A stretch of 56,370 nt of DNA from UBA3076 sp964646435 (GTDB lineage: Bacteria; Desulfobacterota; Dissulfuribacteria; Dissulfuribacterales; UBA3076): NCBI GenBank assembly GCA_964646435.1, contig CAZYEJ010000008.1, positions 1 through 56,370 on the forward strand, read 5' to 3'. The notes beneath the pieces were generated by a model. It saw nothing but the letters and a program-made list of their open reading frames with translations, was not told where the DNA came from and did no database searches. Shown in pieces: positions 1-8,007 of this stretch. Every line of letters begins with the position of its first letter. Position 1 is the first letter of the stretch. A program made the position numbers and the translations under genes.

Positions 1-52
1 GTACTTCAAGTGCCCGACAACAAAGCAGATGCGGTGCCCTGTGAACGCTTAC
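1..52. repeat. Half of a long palindromic intergenic repeat, at the window edge
   Basis: These 52 bases are the exact reverse complement of 56138-56189 near the other end of the window. There the full element is a 109-base imperfect palindrome, so the window begins inside a second copy and shows only one half of it. Such a repeat at a sequence edge is a common place for an assembly to break. It carries no coding signal. Confidence 0.85.
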
Positions 53-140
53 GATAAAATAAGCACAGTTTGCATTAAGTGGCAATTCTAAATTAGTCAT
101 CATGATTAGTCCAAGGAATATTTGTGCCTTTAATCTTGCT

Positions 141-917
141 TCACGGTATTACATAACCCCTGGGGGTTATCATCCTGCCTTGCCACACAAATGTCTGACT
201 GTTTCCAACTATTATTGTAGTCTGCATATCGATATCCTGGCTCGCAAGGTCGGATAATGTAGTAATAATAACAGTCTCTCCTTGTCTCATTGCCCTTTGA
301 ACTATCCCGACAGGGGTAGAAAATTTTCTATACTCCTTGAGTATTTTCACTGCTTCTTCAAGCTGTCTGACCCTTCGGCGGCTTCTGGGATTATAAATAA
401 CAACAACAAAATCTGCCTGACCTGCAGCATGTAGGCGTTTAGCAATAAGATCCCAAGGGGTCAGGATGTCGCTAAGACTAATCACTGAAAAATCGTGGGT
501 AAGGGGAGCGCCAAGCCTTGAAGAACAGGCGTTGAGAGCTGAAATGCCGGGAATAATATTCACTTCAACCTGTGCGCCTTCCGGATGGGCTTGCAGGATT
601 TGTAGTACCAAGCCGGCTAGTCCATAGATCCCGGGATCGCCGCTACAGACCATGGCTACCCGTTTACCGGAAAGGGCAAGATCCACTGCGGCCCTGCAGC
701 GATCAACCTCCTGCCTCATGCCGGTTACGATGACCTCTTTCTCAGGACCTAAGATTGGGTGTATAAGGTCGATGTAGGTCTTATAACCGACTATTACGTC
801 TGAAGCAGCTAAGCTATCACGGGCAACAGGAGCCATCCACATGGGATCTCCAGGGCCAAGACCGAGAACGTCCAGCCTTCCAACTTTATGATCAAAAGAG
901 TCTGATGTTATAATCAT
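141..917 (-). CDS. cobJ: Precorrin-3B / cobalt-factor III C17-methyltransferase
   Basis: SAM-dependent methyltransferase of the corrin-ring part of cobalamin synthesis, which methylates C17 and contracts the ring (CobJ/CbiH family, cytosolic). The 258-residue length fits a single-domain CobJ. Visible motifs are the N-terminal GLGPGDP loop (residues 19-25) and CSGDPGIYGL (about 91-100), which bind SAM in this tetrapyrrole methylase fold, and GISALNACSSRLGAP in the middle. The gene starts at an ATG at 917 and stands alone: no other cob gene is nearby and no cobalamin riboswitch was seen upstream. The ASKHA protein at 6124 is the only other corrinoid-linked gene in the window. Which of the aerobic or anaerobic substrates it uses cannot be read from the sequence. 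Confidence 0.93.
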   Translation of the reverse strand: MIITSDSFDHKVGRLDVLGLGPGDPMWMAPVARDSLAASDVIVGYKTYIDLIHPILGPEKEVIVTGMRQEVDRCRAAVDLALSGKRVAMVCSGDPGIYGLAGLVLQILQAHPEGAQVEVNIIPGISALNACSSRLGAPLTHDFSVISLSDILTPWDLIAKRLHAAGQADFVVVIYNPRSRRRVRQLEEAVKILKEYRKFSTPVGIVQRAMRQGETVIITTLSDLASQDIDMQTTIIVGNSQTFVWQGRMITPRGYVIP

Positions 918-1016
918 CTTGTAGTTTTGAACTACTTTTTTTATTATATACTAAAAGTTAATTTTAACGTCCAAAAATAAATATTACACCAAGTCGCAGT
1001 ATCGGCAAATGGCACT

Positions 1017-1160
1017 ATGGAGGATCTCTTGCGAAAAGGTTTAAGGTGTTACCACTGGGTCTGGTTGGCGCTCATGGCTAAGTTTGGATGGGATGTGGCT
1101 GGAGCCTGGATTAAAAAAAAGAGGGCAAAAAAGGTAAACCACGAAATGAAAGATACCTAA
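1017..1160 (+). CDS. Possible small protein, 47 residues, unknown
   Basis: An ATG-to-TAA reading frame in the 276-base gap between cobJ and the FliL-like gene. It encodes 47 residues rich in Trp and Lys, with a short hydrophobic stretch (about residues 12-31) followed by a basic KKKRAKK tail, so it could be a small membrane-associated peptide. There is no clear ribosome binding site before the ATG, and an internal ATG at codon 20 is an alternative start. No family is recognised, and it may be chance. Confidence 0.25.
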   Translation: MEDLLRKGLRCYHWVWLALMAKFGWDVAGAWIKKKRAKKVNHEMKDT

Positions 1161-1193
1161 AAAGGCAATCATAAACTCCACTTTTACTTCAAA

Positions 1194-1886
1194 TTATTTC
1201 ATCAAATTACCCTTGAGCCGAACATCTTCCACTCTGAGCGGTGCAAGCTCAATATTTAGACATCTGACTATTGGTTGTCTGTATTGCATCAGGAAATTTT
1301 TTTGAATACCTGAGCTTATGTCGATTCCTTTTAGTTCCCGGTAGATTGTGTCTCTGACCCAGGCCTCTTTTCTCCGAATTGCGTATTTTGTCTTGGCATC
1401 CGAGACAATAAGTTTCACTTGCAATTTAAAAAAAATCATTCCCTTGTTCCGTTGCGCAGGGATAAGAAAAGGGTCAAGATCCAAGGTTTCAAAATCACCA
1501 TGATTGACCAAGGTGTCCGGGATATCTTCTGTAACCGCACTATGTGGCTCAAAAAACGGAGCTGAAAGATTCCACAGAAGCACAAATCCCACTATGAGAA
1601 GAATTCCCGACACCCCTGTTATGGTCCAAATAATCCAAGATGCTTCGTCCGGCAGTTTGGCCTCCGCGGTCTCTTGTGGCCGGACATCAACCGGGTGATC
1701 TCCTTCATCCCATAATTTGTCTTCAGAAAGTACCACCTCAAAGTCATTTTCCAGTGACTCTCTTGCGTTTTCATCGGCCTGCTGGGGACTATTATCACTA
1801 GAGTCCTCTACCGATTTGGTGATTTCTAGAGATGGTCCTTCTTTAGAACCGGTTTTATCTTTAAAAATAGAAGTGTCTTGAGTCAC
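1194..1886 (-). CDS. FliL-like membrane protein
   Basis: A 230-residue protein with an acidic, low-complexity N-terminal region (residues 1-80), one transmembrane helix (about 84-107) and a C-terminal domain of about 110 residues. The C-terminal part resembles FliL (flagellar basal body, stator-associated): it begins with DLDPFLIP, has alternating beta segments, then an amphipathic helix with REA/VRD-type spacing. FliL proteins sit in the inner membrane around the stator and affect torque. It is the next gene downstream of the fliA-type sigma gene on the same strand, which supports a flagellar role. The start is a GTG with no obvious ribosome binding site, so the exact N-terminus is uncertain. 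The long acidic cytoplasmic tail is longer than in a typical FliL. Confidence 0.6.
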   Translation of the reverse strand: MTQDTSIFKDKTGSKEGPSLEITKSVEDSSDNSPQQADENARESLENDFEVVLSEDKLWDEGDHPVDVRPQETAEAKLPDEASWIIWTITGVSGILLIVGFVLLWNLSAPFFEPHSAVTEDIPDTLVNHGDFETLDLDPFLIPAQRNKGMIFFKLQVKLIVSDAKTKYAIRRKEAWVRDTIYRELKGIDISSGIQKNFLMQYRQPIVRCLNIELAPLRVEDVRLKGNLMK

Positions 1887-1917
1887 AGCAATATATTATC
1901 AGGAAAAGATATTTGTA

Positions 1918-1990
1918 GGCGTTCAAAGGGTCAGGGGTCAAGGGTTTACTAAAAATCTGAACCGTTGATTTGTGAGTTCTGAATGGAGAG
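1918..1990 (-). repeat. Partial copy of MITE-like family A
   Basis: Read on the minus strand, this block matches the right part of the complete element at 33662-33863: a shared core around CAGAACTCACRAATCAACGG, then the CTGAACCCTTGAACG-like end. It lies in the 277-base gap (1887-2163) between the FliL-like gene and fliA. The rest of that gap is AT-rich and shows nothing else I can name. Confidence 0.6.
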
Positions 1991-2163
1991 GGGAAGCGTT
2001 CTATAGGCTAGGGTGTAAAGGGAAACCGCATCTTGCCAAACCCTGATTTTTTTGAAACCTCTATTGATATTCTTTCTATCCATGACTCACTTATCTCATG
2101 AATCATGTTATTTATCAACATAATAAAAAACCCAATATCCCACCATTCCAATATTCCAATTGT

Positions 2164-3015
2164 TCATCCATTGATCTCCTTTGCGACAGAGGCTAAACGA
2201 ACCCTAAGCCTCAACATGGCCTTGGTGTGTATCTGAGATATGCGGGATTCCGTATATCCCATGATTTCCCCTATTTCTCGCATTGTGAGATCCTCGTAGT
2301 AATAAAGAGAAATTACGATTTTTTCCTTTTCCGGTAGGGCAGTTATGGCTTTTATTAAAATTTCTTTGATCTCGATTTTATTCAATAAGGCAAAGGGGTT
2401 TATCTCACTATCGTCTGCTATTAAATCAAAAAGATCATCTTCATTGTTGTCCGGCATTCTTCTGCGGATAGTTTCTATGTCAAGGAAGGTTACGTTCTTT
2501 GTTTTGTCCAATAACTTGTGGAATTTTTCTATGCTGATTCCCAATGCCTTGGCAACTTCTTTGTCATTGGGAGGTCGAGTAAGACCTTTTTCCAGATAGT
2601 GGTATGTCTTTTCCAGTTCTGTAGTCTTTTTCCGTATGGATCTCGGGACCCAATCAAGGGATCTGAGTTCATCCAATATGGCCCCACGAATACGGAATTC
2701 CGCGTAAGTCTTGAAACGAATTTTTTTTGATGAATCAAATTTCTCAATAGCATCCATTAATCCGATAATTCCTGAGCTTATGAGATCATCTTGGGATATG
2801 TTTGGGGGCAGGCGCATGGCGAGTCTTCCAGCAATGTATTTTATCAGAGGAGAATACTTGAGGATCAGTTCTTCACGTTTTTCCTGCGTGAGTGATTGAC
2901 CGTTGCCGAAAAAAGCGTCAGTATAATCTTTAAGTGGTATTTTTGCGGTCTTTGCTGTTACTCGCTTACGTCCCAAGGAGGTGTTCCCTGAGATACCTGA
3001 CGTTACCAACAACAT
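2164..3015 (-). CDS. fliA: RNA polymerase sigma factor, FliA/WhiG (sigma-28) type
   Basis: Sigma factor that directs RNA polymerase to flagellar and motility promoters. Region 2 is clear (LILKYSPLIKYIAGRLA, then DDLISSGIIGLMDAIEKFD and IRFKTYAEFRIRGAILDELR), then region 3 (RPPNDKEVAKALGIS) and region 4 with its helix-turn-helix (LTMREIGEIMGYTESRISQIH). I place the start at the ATG at 3015, giving 283 residues, because a strong GGAGGG lies six bases before it. An upstream ATG at 3096 in the same frame would add 27 residues that look unlike any sigma factor. The downstream gene is FliL-like. Other flagellar genes are absent, so this is either the end of a flagellar cluster or a detached regulatory pair. 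Confidence 0.92.
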   Translation of the reverse strand: MLLVTSGISGNTSLGRKRVTAKTAKIPLKDYTDAFFGNGQSLTQEKREELILKYSPLIKYIAGRLAMRLPPNISQDDLISSGIIGLMDAIEKFDSSKKIRFKTYAEFRIRGAILDELRSLDWVPRSIRKKTTELEKTYHYLEKGLTRPPNDKEVAKALGISIEKFHKLLDKTKNVTFLDIETIRRRMPDNNEDDLFDLIADDSEINPFALLNKIEIKEILIKAITALPEKEKIVISLYYYEDLTMREIGEIMGYTESRISQIHTKAMLRLRVRLASVAKEING

Positions 3016-3650
3016 GGTTTTCCCTCCTATCACCCAAGATATATTGTGCCAGGTCCCTGAATCCATTACTGGCTTCACATCTAAAAAATATTTCAAGGAC
3101 TGTTTTTATGAATTGAGAAAAAAATGAAATGGCCCTAACGCCCTTATTTCCTCTCCCCCTGTCATAATCTGATCTCCTGGTAAGTAGTCCAACCAAATTA
3201 TGCCTACACTTTAATAAGCAACACTTATACCAAGGGGCCGGAGAAAAATTCTCTTTATATCTTAAAGGGGATAGAAGTTAACCTTACACCCCGCTTAACA
3301 ATGAGCAGTGTGTGATCTCTTGAACTGATCAAGTGCCAAACACAAACTCACATGCTGTTAAATATTTTTATTAAAAAAACAGAAGGTTGCGTTATTGAAA
3401 CCGTCTCGGATCCCGCTTCACGGAATAAGATAATAAATGCCTCCAATAACAGATAAATAGGGGAATAAACGGATATGGAAATACGGCATAAATACGGATA
3501 AAACAAACCTTATACTTCCAAGGTCAGACTGCAGGATACAAAATTATAGTCAATACTTTGACATAAATGGATACTCAACAAGAAAAATGACAATTTTTTG
3601 TCACCAGGTTTTTAGTAACCTTGAACCTTTGAACCCCGAATCCTGAACGG
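3016..3650. other. Gene-free, AT-rich gap upstream of fliA
   Basis: There is no convincing gene in these 635 bases. The part nearest fliA should hold its promoter, but I could not fix -35/-10 boxes with confidence. The stretch 3622-3650 (TTGAACCTTTGAACCCCG, then CCTGAACGGTTAC) resembles the terminal arm of MITE-like family A, so the gap probably contains repeat debris. Confidence 0.5.
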
Positions 3651-4928
3651 TTACGGTAACTCTAATATGCGGCTTGTGGATATGTCGTGGACAAAGGGAA
3701 TCCTGACTACATGGCCTCCTACGTTCTTTACCGTTTCGGCCCCTACTATGTCTTTCTCTTCCCAATCCGCACCCTTGACTAAAATATTGGGAACAATGAT
3801 TTGAATAAGATTTAAAGGGGTGGGATCGTTAAAAATCACCACATAGTCTACAGCGGCAAGTCCAGCCAGCACATGGGCTCTCATCGCTTCGGTGTTAATA
3901 GGGCGCTCCGGACCCTTGATCTCTCTGACTGATTTGTCACTGTTCAATCCTACCACCAGATAGTCACCCAAGTGCCGGGCTGACTCCAGGTATGAGACAT
4001 GACCTGCATGCAGGAGATCAAAACATCCATTGGTAAAAACCATCTTCTGGCCAGCCTTGCGTCTTCGATTGACCGCAGTATTCAGAGAGGGCAGGTCCAA
4101 TATTTTCGGATTAGCCTTTGGCCACCACGACCTTGGTGCATGTGCAGTAAAGAGGTCCTGCCGTGCGGAGTGTATTTCATCCATATCCAGCTCAGCCAAG
4201 ACGATTGTCTCTCCATCACAGGCCTTGGCAAGGATTTCACCGCGGGGTCCTATGATCTTAGAACCTCCACCAAATTCCGTGCCTCCAATCATGCCCCAGG
4301 CGTTCGCACCTGCTATAAAACATTGGTTTTCAACAGCCCTTGATTCCATCAGGAGTTCCATATGGTGTCTTCGGCTAAGTGGCCACAGGGCCGACAAAAG
4401 CACTAAGTCCACTCCTTGGCATACAAGATGACGGACAAGTTCCGGGAAACGCAGGTCAAAACAGGTTATCAGGCCAAGCCCCGGTTCGCTTTTTCTGAGA
4501 GGTATCCACAGGGCAACAGGGTCGGTCCCAGGGCTAAAAACGTGATCCTCTTTCATCGGGGCAAAGAGATGAATCTTTCTATATGTATGAAACGTATTAT
4601 CAGGTCCGATCACATAGGTAGTATTAAAGAGCTTTTCCCCTGATTCCTCTATGGCTAATTCAGGAAGTGTGCCGACTATATGGATTCCATTCGTTTCTGC
4701 TAAAATTTTAAGTTTGGACAGGAGTTCGGGGATTTCATGGGCCAGGTATTTGTCAGCCTCACTGAGAGGACCTGTTGCCCACAGTTCAGGAAGTAGAAGT
4801 AATTCCCCTCCTGCCTTTGAAGTTTCACTGGTTGCGGATTTAACTTTCTTCCAGTTGGCATGGATATCTTTTTTCCTGGGAGTGAACTGGAAAATACCGA
4901 TTTTGAAAGTTGACACTGACTGTTTCAT
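3651..4928 (-). CDS. Fusion of a nitrilase-family amidohydrolase and an RfaE2/HldE-type nucleotidyltransferase
   Basis: Two complete domains in 425 residues. Residues 1-270 are a carbon-nitrogen hydrolase with the full catalytic set: Glu48 (PELWATG), Lys118 (YRKIHLF) and Cys156 (ITCFDLRFPE). Residues 285-425 are a cytidylyltransferase-fold domain with TNGCFDLLHAGHV (299-311) and NSDKSV (329-334), closest to D-glycero-beta-D-manno-heptose-1-phosphate adenylyltransferase (RfaE domain II), the step that makes ADP-heptose for LPS. The two halves are joined without a stop by a short linker (about 270-285). The substrate of the amidase half is unknown. It lies beside a GalE-like epimerase on the same strand, which fits a sugar role. 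Each domain call is firm; the joint function is inference. Confidence 0.85.
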   Translation of the reverse strand: MKQSVSTFKIGIFQFTPRKKDIHANWKKVKSATSETSKAGGELLLLPELWATGPLSEADKYLAHEIPELLSKLKILAETNGIHIVGTLPELAIEESGEKLFNTTYVIGPDNTFHTYRKIHLFAPMKEDHVFSPGTDPVALWIPLRKSEPGLGLITCFDLRFPELVRHLVCQGVDLVLLSALWPLSRRHHMELLMESRAVENQCFIAGANAWGMIGGTEFGGGSKIIGPRGEILAKACDGETIVLAELDMDEIHSARQDLFTAHAPRSWWPKANPKILDLPSLNTAVNRRRKAGQKMVFTNGCFDLLHAGHVSYLESARHLGDYLVVGLNSDKSVREIKGPERPINTEAMRAHVLAGLAAVDYVVIFNDPTPLNLIQIIVPNILVKGADWEEKDIVGAETVKNVGGHVVRIPFVHDISTSRILELP

Positions 4929-4994
4929 GCCTGAATAGTTACCCTTAATTCAAAATTCAACATTTAACATTCAACATTTATTATGCGGAATCAT

Positions 4995-5951
4995 TCACTG
5001 GCCCACCCTCCAGTCCAATGTCCTTTCAATCCCTTCAGAAAGAACAGTTTTGGGCTTCCAACCCAGCACCTCCTCAGCCAGATCTATTTTTAGGCAGCTC
5101 TTTTTAAGATCTCCCGGCCTTGCAGATGTCCTGCTTGGTGTCCTGAGAGAATTGTCCAGAGGACGTTTTTTTGAAATTACATCAAATATGGTCTCAAAGA
5201 GGGCCTGGGTCCTGGTTTCCTTTCCAGTGCCTATATTTATGGCCTTTTTGTGTCCCGCCTCAAGGGCAAGAAGATTTGCCTCCACGGCATCTCCTACATA
5301 GCAGTAGTCCCTGATCATGCCCCCGGGTTCAGATGGAAAATGGTAGAGCGTGCTCGGCTTATTTTCAAGGAATCTGTCCATAAAAATAGCCACTACTCCT
5401 GCCTCACCATTAGGTATCTGGCGCGGGCCATAGATGTTGGAATATCGTAGAACAGTATAGTTCAATCCGTACTGGTGCTCGTAGAAGTGAAGGTAGTTTT
5501 CTGAAACTGCCTTTGCTATGGCATAAGGGGATAGGGGCTGCGGAGGATAGCTCTCAGAGGTGGGGTACTCTTCGGCCTCTCCATAAATGGCCCCTCCCGA
5601 AGATATGAATATGACCTTGCGTGTTCCGACCCTCCTGGCACCTTCCAGCAGGTTGATAAAACCCTCAATATTCACTGAGGCGTCAAACCCGGGGTCTTCC
5701 ACAGAAGCAGGGATAGAGATTTGGGCTGCGTGGTGATTTATCACCTCGGGCTTTTCGTATTCCAGTAGTTTGTGTATCTCCGGGGCCCTGATGTCCATTA
5801 AATAGAATTTTGCCTCAGGATGAAGGTTTTTCCGCTTTCCTGTGTACAGGTTGTCTACCACTACAACTTCATGACCTGCCTCTATATATGCACCTGTCAC
5901 ATTTGAACCTATAAAACCCGCCCCGCCGGTTACAAGGATTTTCATATCCAC
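4995..5951 (-). CDS. NAD-dependent UDP-sugar epimerase (UDP-glucose 4-epimerase type)
   Basis: Extended short-chain dehydrogenase that interconverts UDP-glucose/UDP-galactose or a related pair. It has the Rossmann GGAGFIG motif (9-15), the Asp-containing VVDNLYTG strand end, SSGGAIYG (118-124) and the catalytic Tyr143/Lys147 pair (PYAIAK), and 318 residues is the usual length. An AAGGAG lies before the start. The GTG at 5951 has the better spacing, and an in-frame ATG two codons later is the alternative. The gene is upstream of the nitrilase-RfaE2 fusion with a 66-base gap and probably shares its transcript. The exact sugar cannot be told from sequence. Confidence 0.88.
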   Translation of the reverse strand: MDMKILVTGGAGFIGSNVTGAYIEAGHEVVVVDNLYTGKRKNLHPEAKFYLMDIRAPEIHKLLEYEKPEVINHHAAQISIPASVEDPGFDASVNIEGFINLLEGARRVGTRKVIFISSGGAIYGEAEEYPTSESYPPQPLSPYAIAKAVSENYLHFYEHQYGLNYTVLRYSNIYGPRQIPNGEAGVVAIFMDRFLENKPSTLYHFPSEPGGMIRDYCYVGDAVEANLLALEAGHKKAINIGTGKETRTQALFETIFDVISKKRPLDNSLRTPSRTSARPGDLKKSCLKIDLAEEVLGWKPKTVLSEGIERTLDWRVGQ

Positions 5952-6123
5952 AGATCTCCTTTATTTATAGTATTACCATGCTATCATGGTTATAGAAGCT
6001 CCTGCAAGAAGGGTGCAAACTAATTCATTGTCCAAAAGCAGACTCGAATTTGCTGGACGTAATACAAATCTGTCAATAATATCAAAAAACCGATAATATT
6101 GTGAGGGAATAGGATATTTAATT

Positions 6124-8007
6124 ATGCCTAATGTAACCTTTTTGCCAGCCAACATGACTGTAGTCGCAGATCAGGATGAAAATCTGCTAAGGGCAGCTAT
6201 GAAGGCCGGAGTACATGTTAACTCCTCATGCGGTGGGGCAGGGGTATGTAATAAGTGCCGCATTTTCCTGGAACAAGGTCAGGTCCGGGGAGAGACTTTG
6301 CCGGAAGGGGGATGGAAGGCCTGTGCCACCTTTCCAGTCTCAGACGTGGTGGTCCGTGTACCAGTTGAGTCTGAGATGGACCGAAAAGTTCTCAGACGGC
6401 CGATGGCCAGAAAGGCGGCATCGTGGATCAAAGCTCAAGGTGAAGTCACGAGCTGGAAGCTTCATCCTGCAGTGCGAAAACACGTTATTAGCTTGCCTCA
6501 GCCAAGCCTTCAGGACAGTGCGAGTGACCTTGACAGGCTAAAACGCGAAGTTATTCAGGGCCGGCTTCAGGCAATTTCGCTGGAAGTAGATAACCAAGTC
6601 CTCTTTAATCTGCCGGAAGCTGTCCGGAGCAATGACTGGAGAGTCACTGTCAGCTTGATGGAGGGCGCAAAAAAAGATGTCCGTCGTCTAATTCGTGTGG
6701 AGCCCGGTGATACCACAGACCAGCATCTGGCTGTGGCCGTGGATATAGGAACTACCACAGTGTCAGCTCAATTAGTGGATCTTAGAAACGGAGATGTCCT
6801 GGGAGAGGCATCCAATTACAATCCGCAGATCAGTTATGGGGAAGATATCATCTCCCGTATAGAGTTTGCAAAAAAGGAAGAAGGCCTTAAGACGCTGCAA
6901 AAAAAGATAATTGAATGTCTTAATGGGCTCATAGAGGAACTTTTTTCAGACACGGGTTGGGAGAAGGAGGCCTTGAGTTTCATTACCATAGCTGCAAATA
7001 CCGTAATGATTCACCTCCTTCTCGGACTTGATACGCGTTTCTTGAGGACCCAACCCTATACTCCTGTTGCCACCCAGTTTCCTCCGGTAAGGGCCATAGA
7101 GTCAGGTATAAATGTTCCGGAGCATGTGCGCATGTTTTTAGGCCCTTGTGTTGCCAGTTACGTCGGTGCGGATATCGTGGCAGGCGTGGTAGGCGTGGGG
7201 CTTAACCACCATCCGGAGCTTACGCTCTTTATAGATATAGGAACAAACGGAGAAATCGTCCTTGGAAATCAGGACTGGATGGCTTGCGCAGCCTGCTCAG
7301 CAGGTCCTGCCTTTGAGGGCGGCGGGATAAAGCACGGCATGCGCGCTACCACAGGAGCGGTTGAGGTGGTGCACATACATCCCGAGACGTTTGAACCCAT
7401 GGTCTTGACCATTGGTGGCAGAAAGGCCAAAGGAATATGTGGATCAGGTATAATCAGCCTGCTCGCAGGACTTTTCATGGCAGGTGTGCTGGATCAGCAG
7501 GGAAAATTTTATAACGACCTGGGGACAAAGAGGGTCCGCCCTGGAAGAGATGGCTGGGAATATGTATTAATAGAGGCGGAATCCACTTCCATAGGTCAGG
7601 ATATTGTATTCACAGAGGCGGATATTGAGAATCTTATCAGGGCCAAAGGTGCCATGTTTGCCGGCTATTATACATTACTGGAATCAGTGGGTATGGGATT
7701 TGAAGATCTGGAACGAGTGATACTGGCGGGCAATTTTGGAAGCTATCTTGATATTGACCAAGCCATCACCATAGGGCTGCTTCCTGATATTCCAAGGGAC
7801 CGCTTCTTTTTTGCAGGCAACAGCTCTCTCCTCGGGGCAAAGGCCTCGGCTGTTTCATGGCCTGTTACAAAAGAACTATACGAGGTCGCACGGATGATGA
7901 CACATTTTGACCTCAGCGATAGCCCGCGGTTCATGGAACACTATGTCTCGTGCCTGTTCTTGCCTCATACTGATCAGAGATTGTTCCCGTCAGTCAGGCT
8001 GGACTGA
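6124..8007 (+). CDS. ASKHA-domain protein with N-terminal 2Fe-2S ferredoxin (RACo/corrinoid-activator type)
   Basis: A 627-residue protein of the family that reductively reactivates corrinoid proteins (RamA/RACo-like, DUF4445). The N-terminal domain carries a plant-type 2Fe-2S set at Cys36, Cys42, Cys45 and Cys67. The C-terminal ASKHA ATPase part begins with DIGTTT (207-212) and has a second phosphate-loop-like DIGTNGEIVLG and the GSGIISLLAGL segment. Such proteins use ATP to drive electron transfer to inactive Co(II) corrinoid in methyltransferase or CO dehydrogenase/acetyl-CoA synthase systems. No corrinoid protein or methyltransferase is adjacent. It is divergent from the epimerase and its 3' end overlaps the convergent gene at 7990 by 18 bases. 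Family membership is clear; the partner is unknown. Confidence 0.85.
   Translation: MPNVTFLPANMTVVADQDENLLRAAMKAGVHVNSSCGGAGVCNKCRIFLEQGQVRGETLPEGGWKACATFPVSDVVVRVPVESEMDRKVLRRPMARKAASWIKAQGEVTSWKLHPAVRKHVISLPQPSLQDSASDLDRLKREVIQGRLQAISLEVDNQVLFNLPEAVRSNDWRVTVSLMEGAKKDVRRLIRVEPGDTTDQHLAVAVDIGTTTVSAQLVDLRNGDVLGEASNYNPQISYGEDIISRIEFAKKEEGLKTLQKKIIECLNGLIEELFSDTGWEKEALSFITIAANTVMIHLLLGLDTRFLRTQPYTPVATQFPPVRAIESGINVPEHVRMFLGPCVASYVGADIVAGVVGVGLNHHPELTLFIDIGTNGEIVLGNQDWMACAACSAGPAFEGGGIKHGMRATTGAVEVVHIHPETFEPMVLTIGGRKAKGICGSGIISLLAGLFMAGVLDQQGKFYNDLGTKRVRPGRDGWEYVLIEAESTSIGQDIVFTEADIENLIRAKGAMFAGYYTLLESVGMGFEDLERVILAGNFGSYLDIDQAITIGLLPDIPRDRFFFAGNSSLLGAKASAVSWPVTKELYEVARMMTHFDLSDSPRFMEHYVSCLFLPHTDQRLFPSVRLD

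Noticed and set aside
2966..3196. A 76-residue minus-strand frame upstream of fliA
   Set aside because: It overlaps the sigma gene start in another frame and has no family resemblance.
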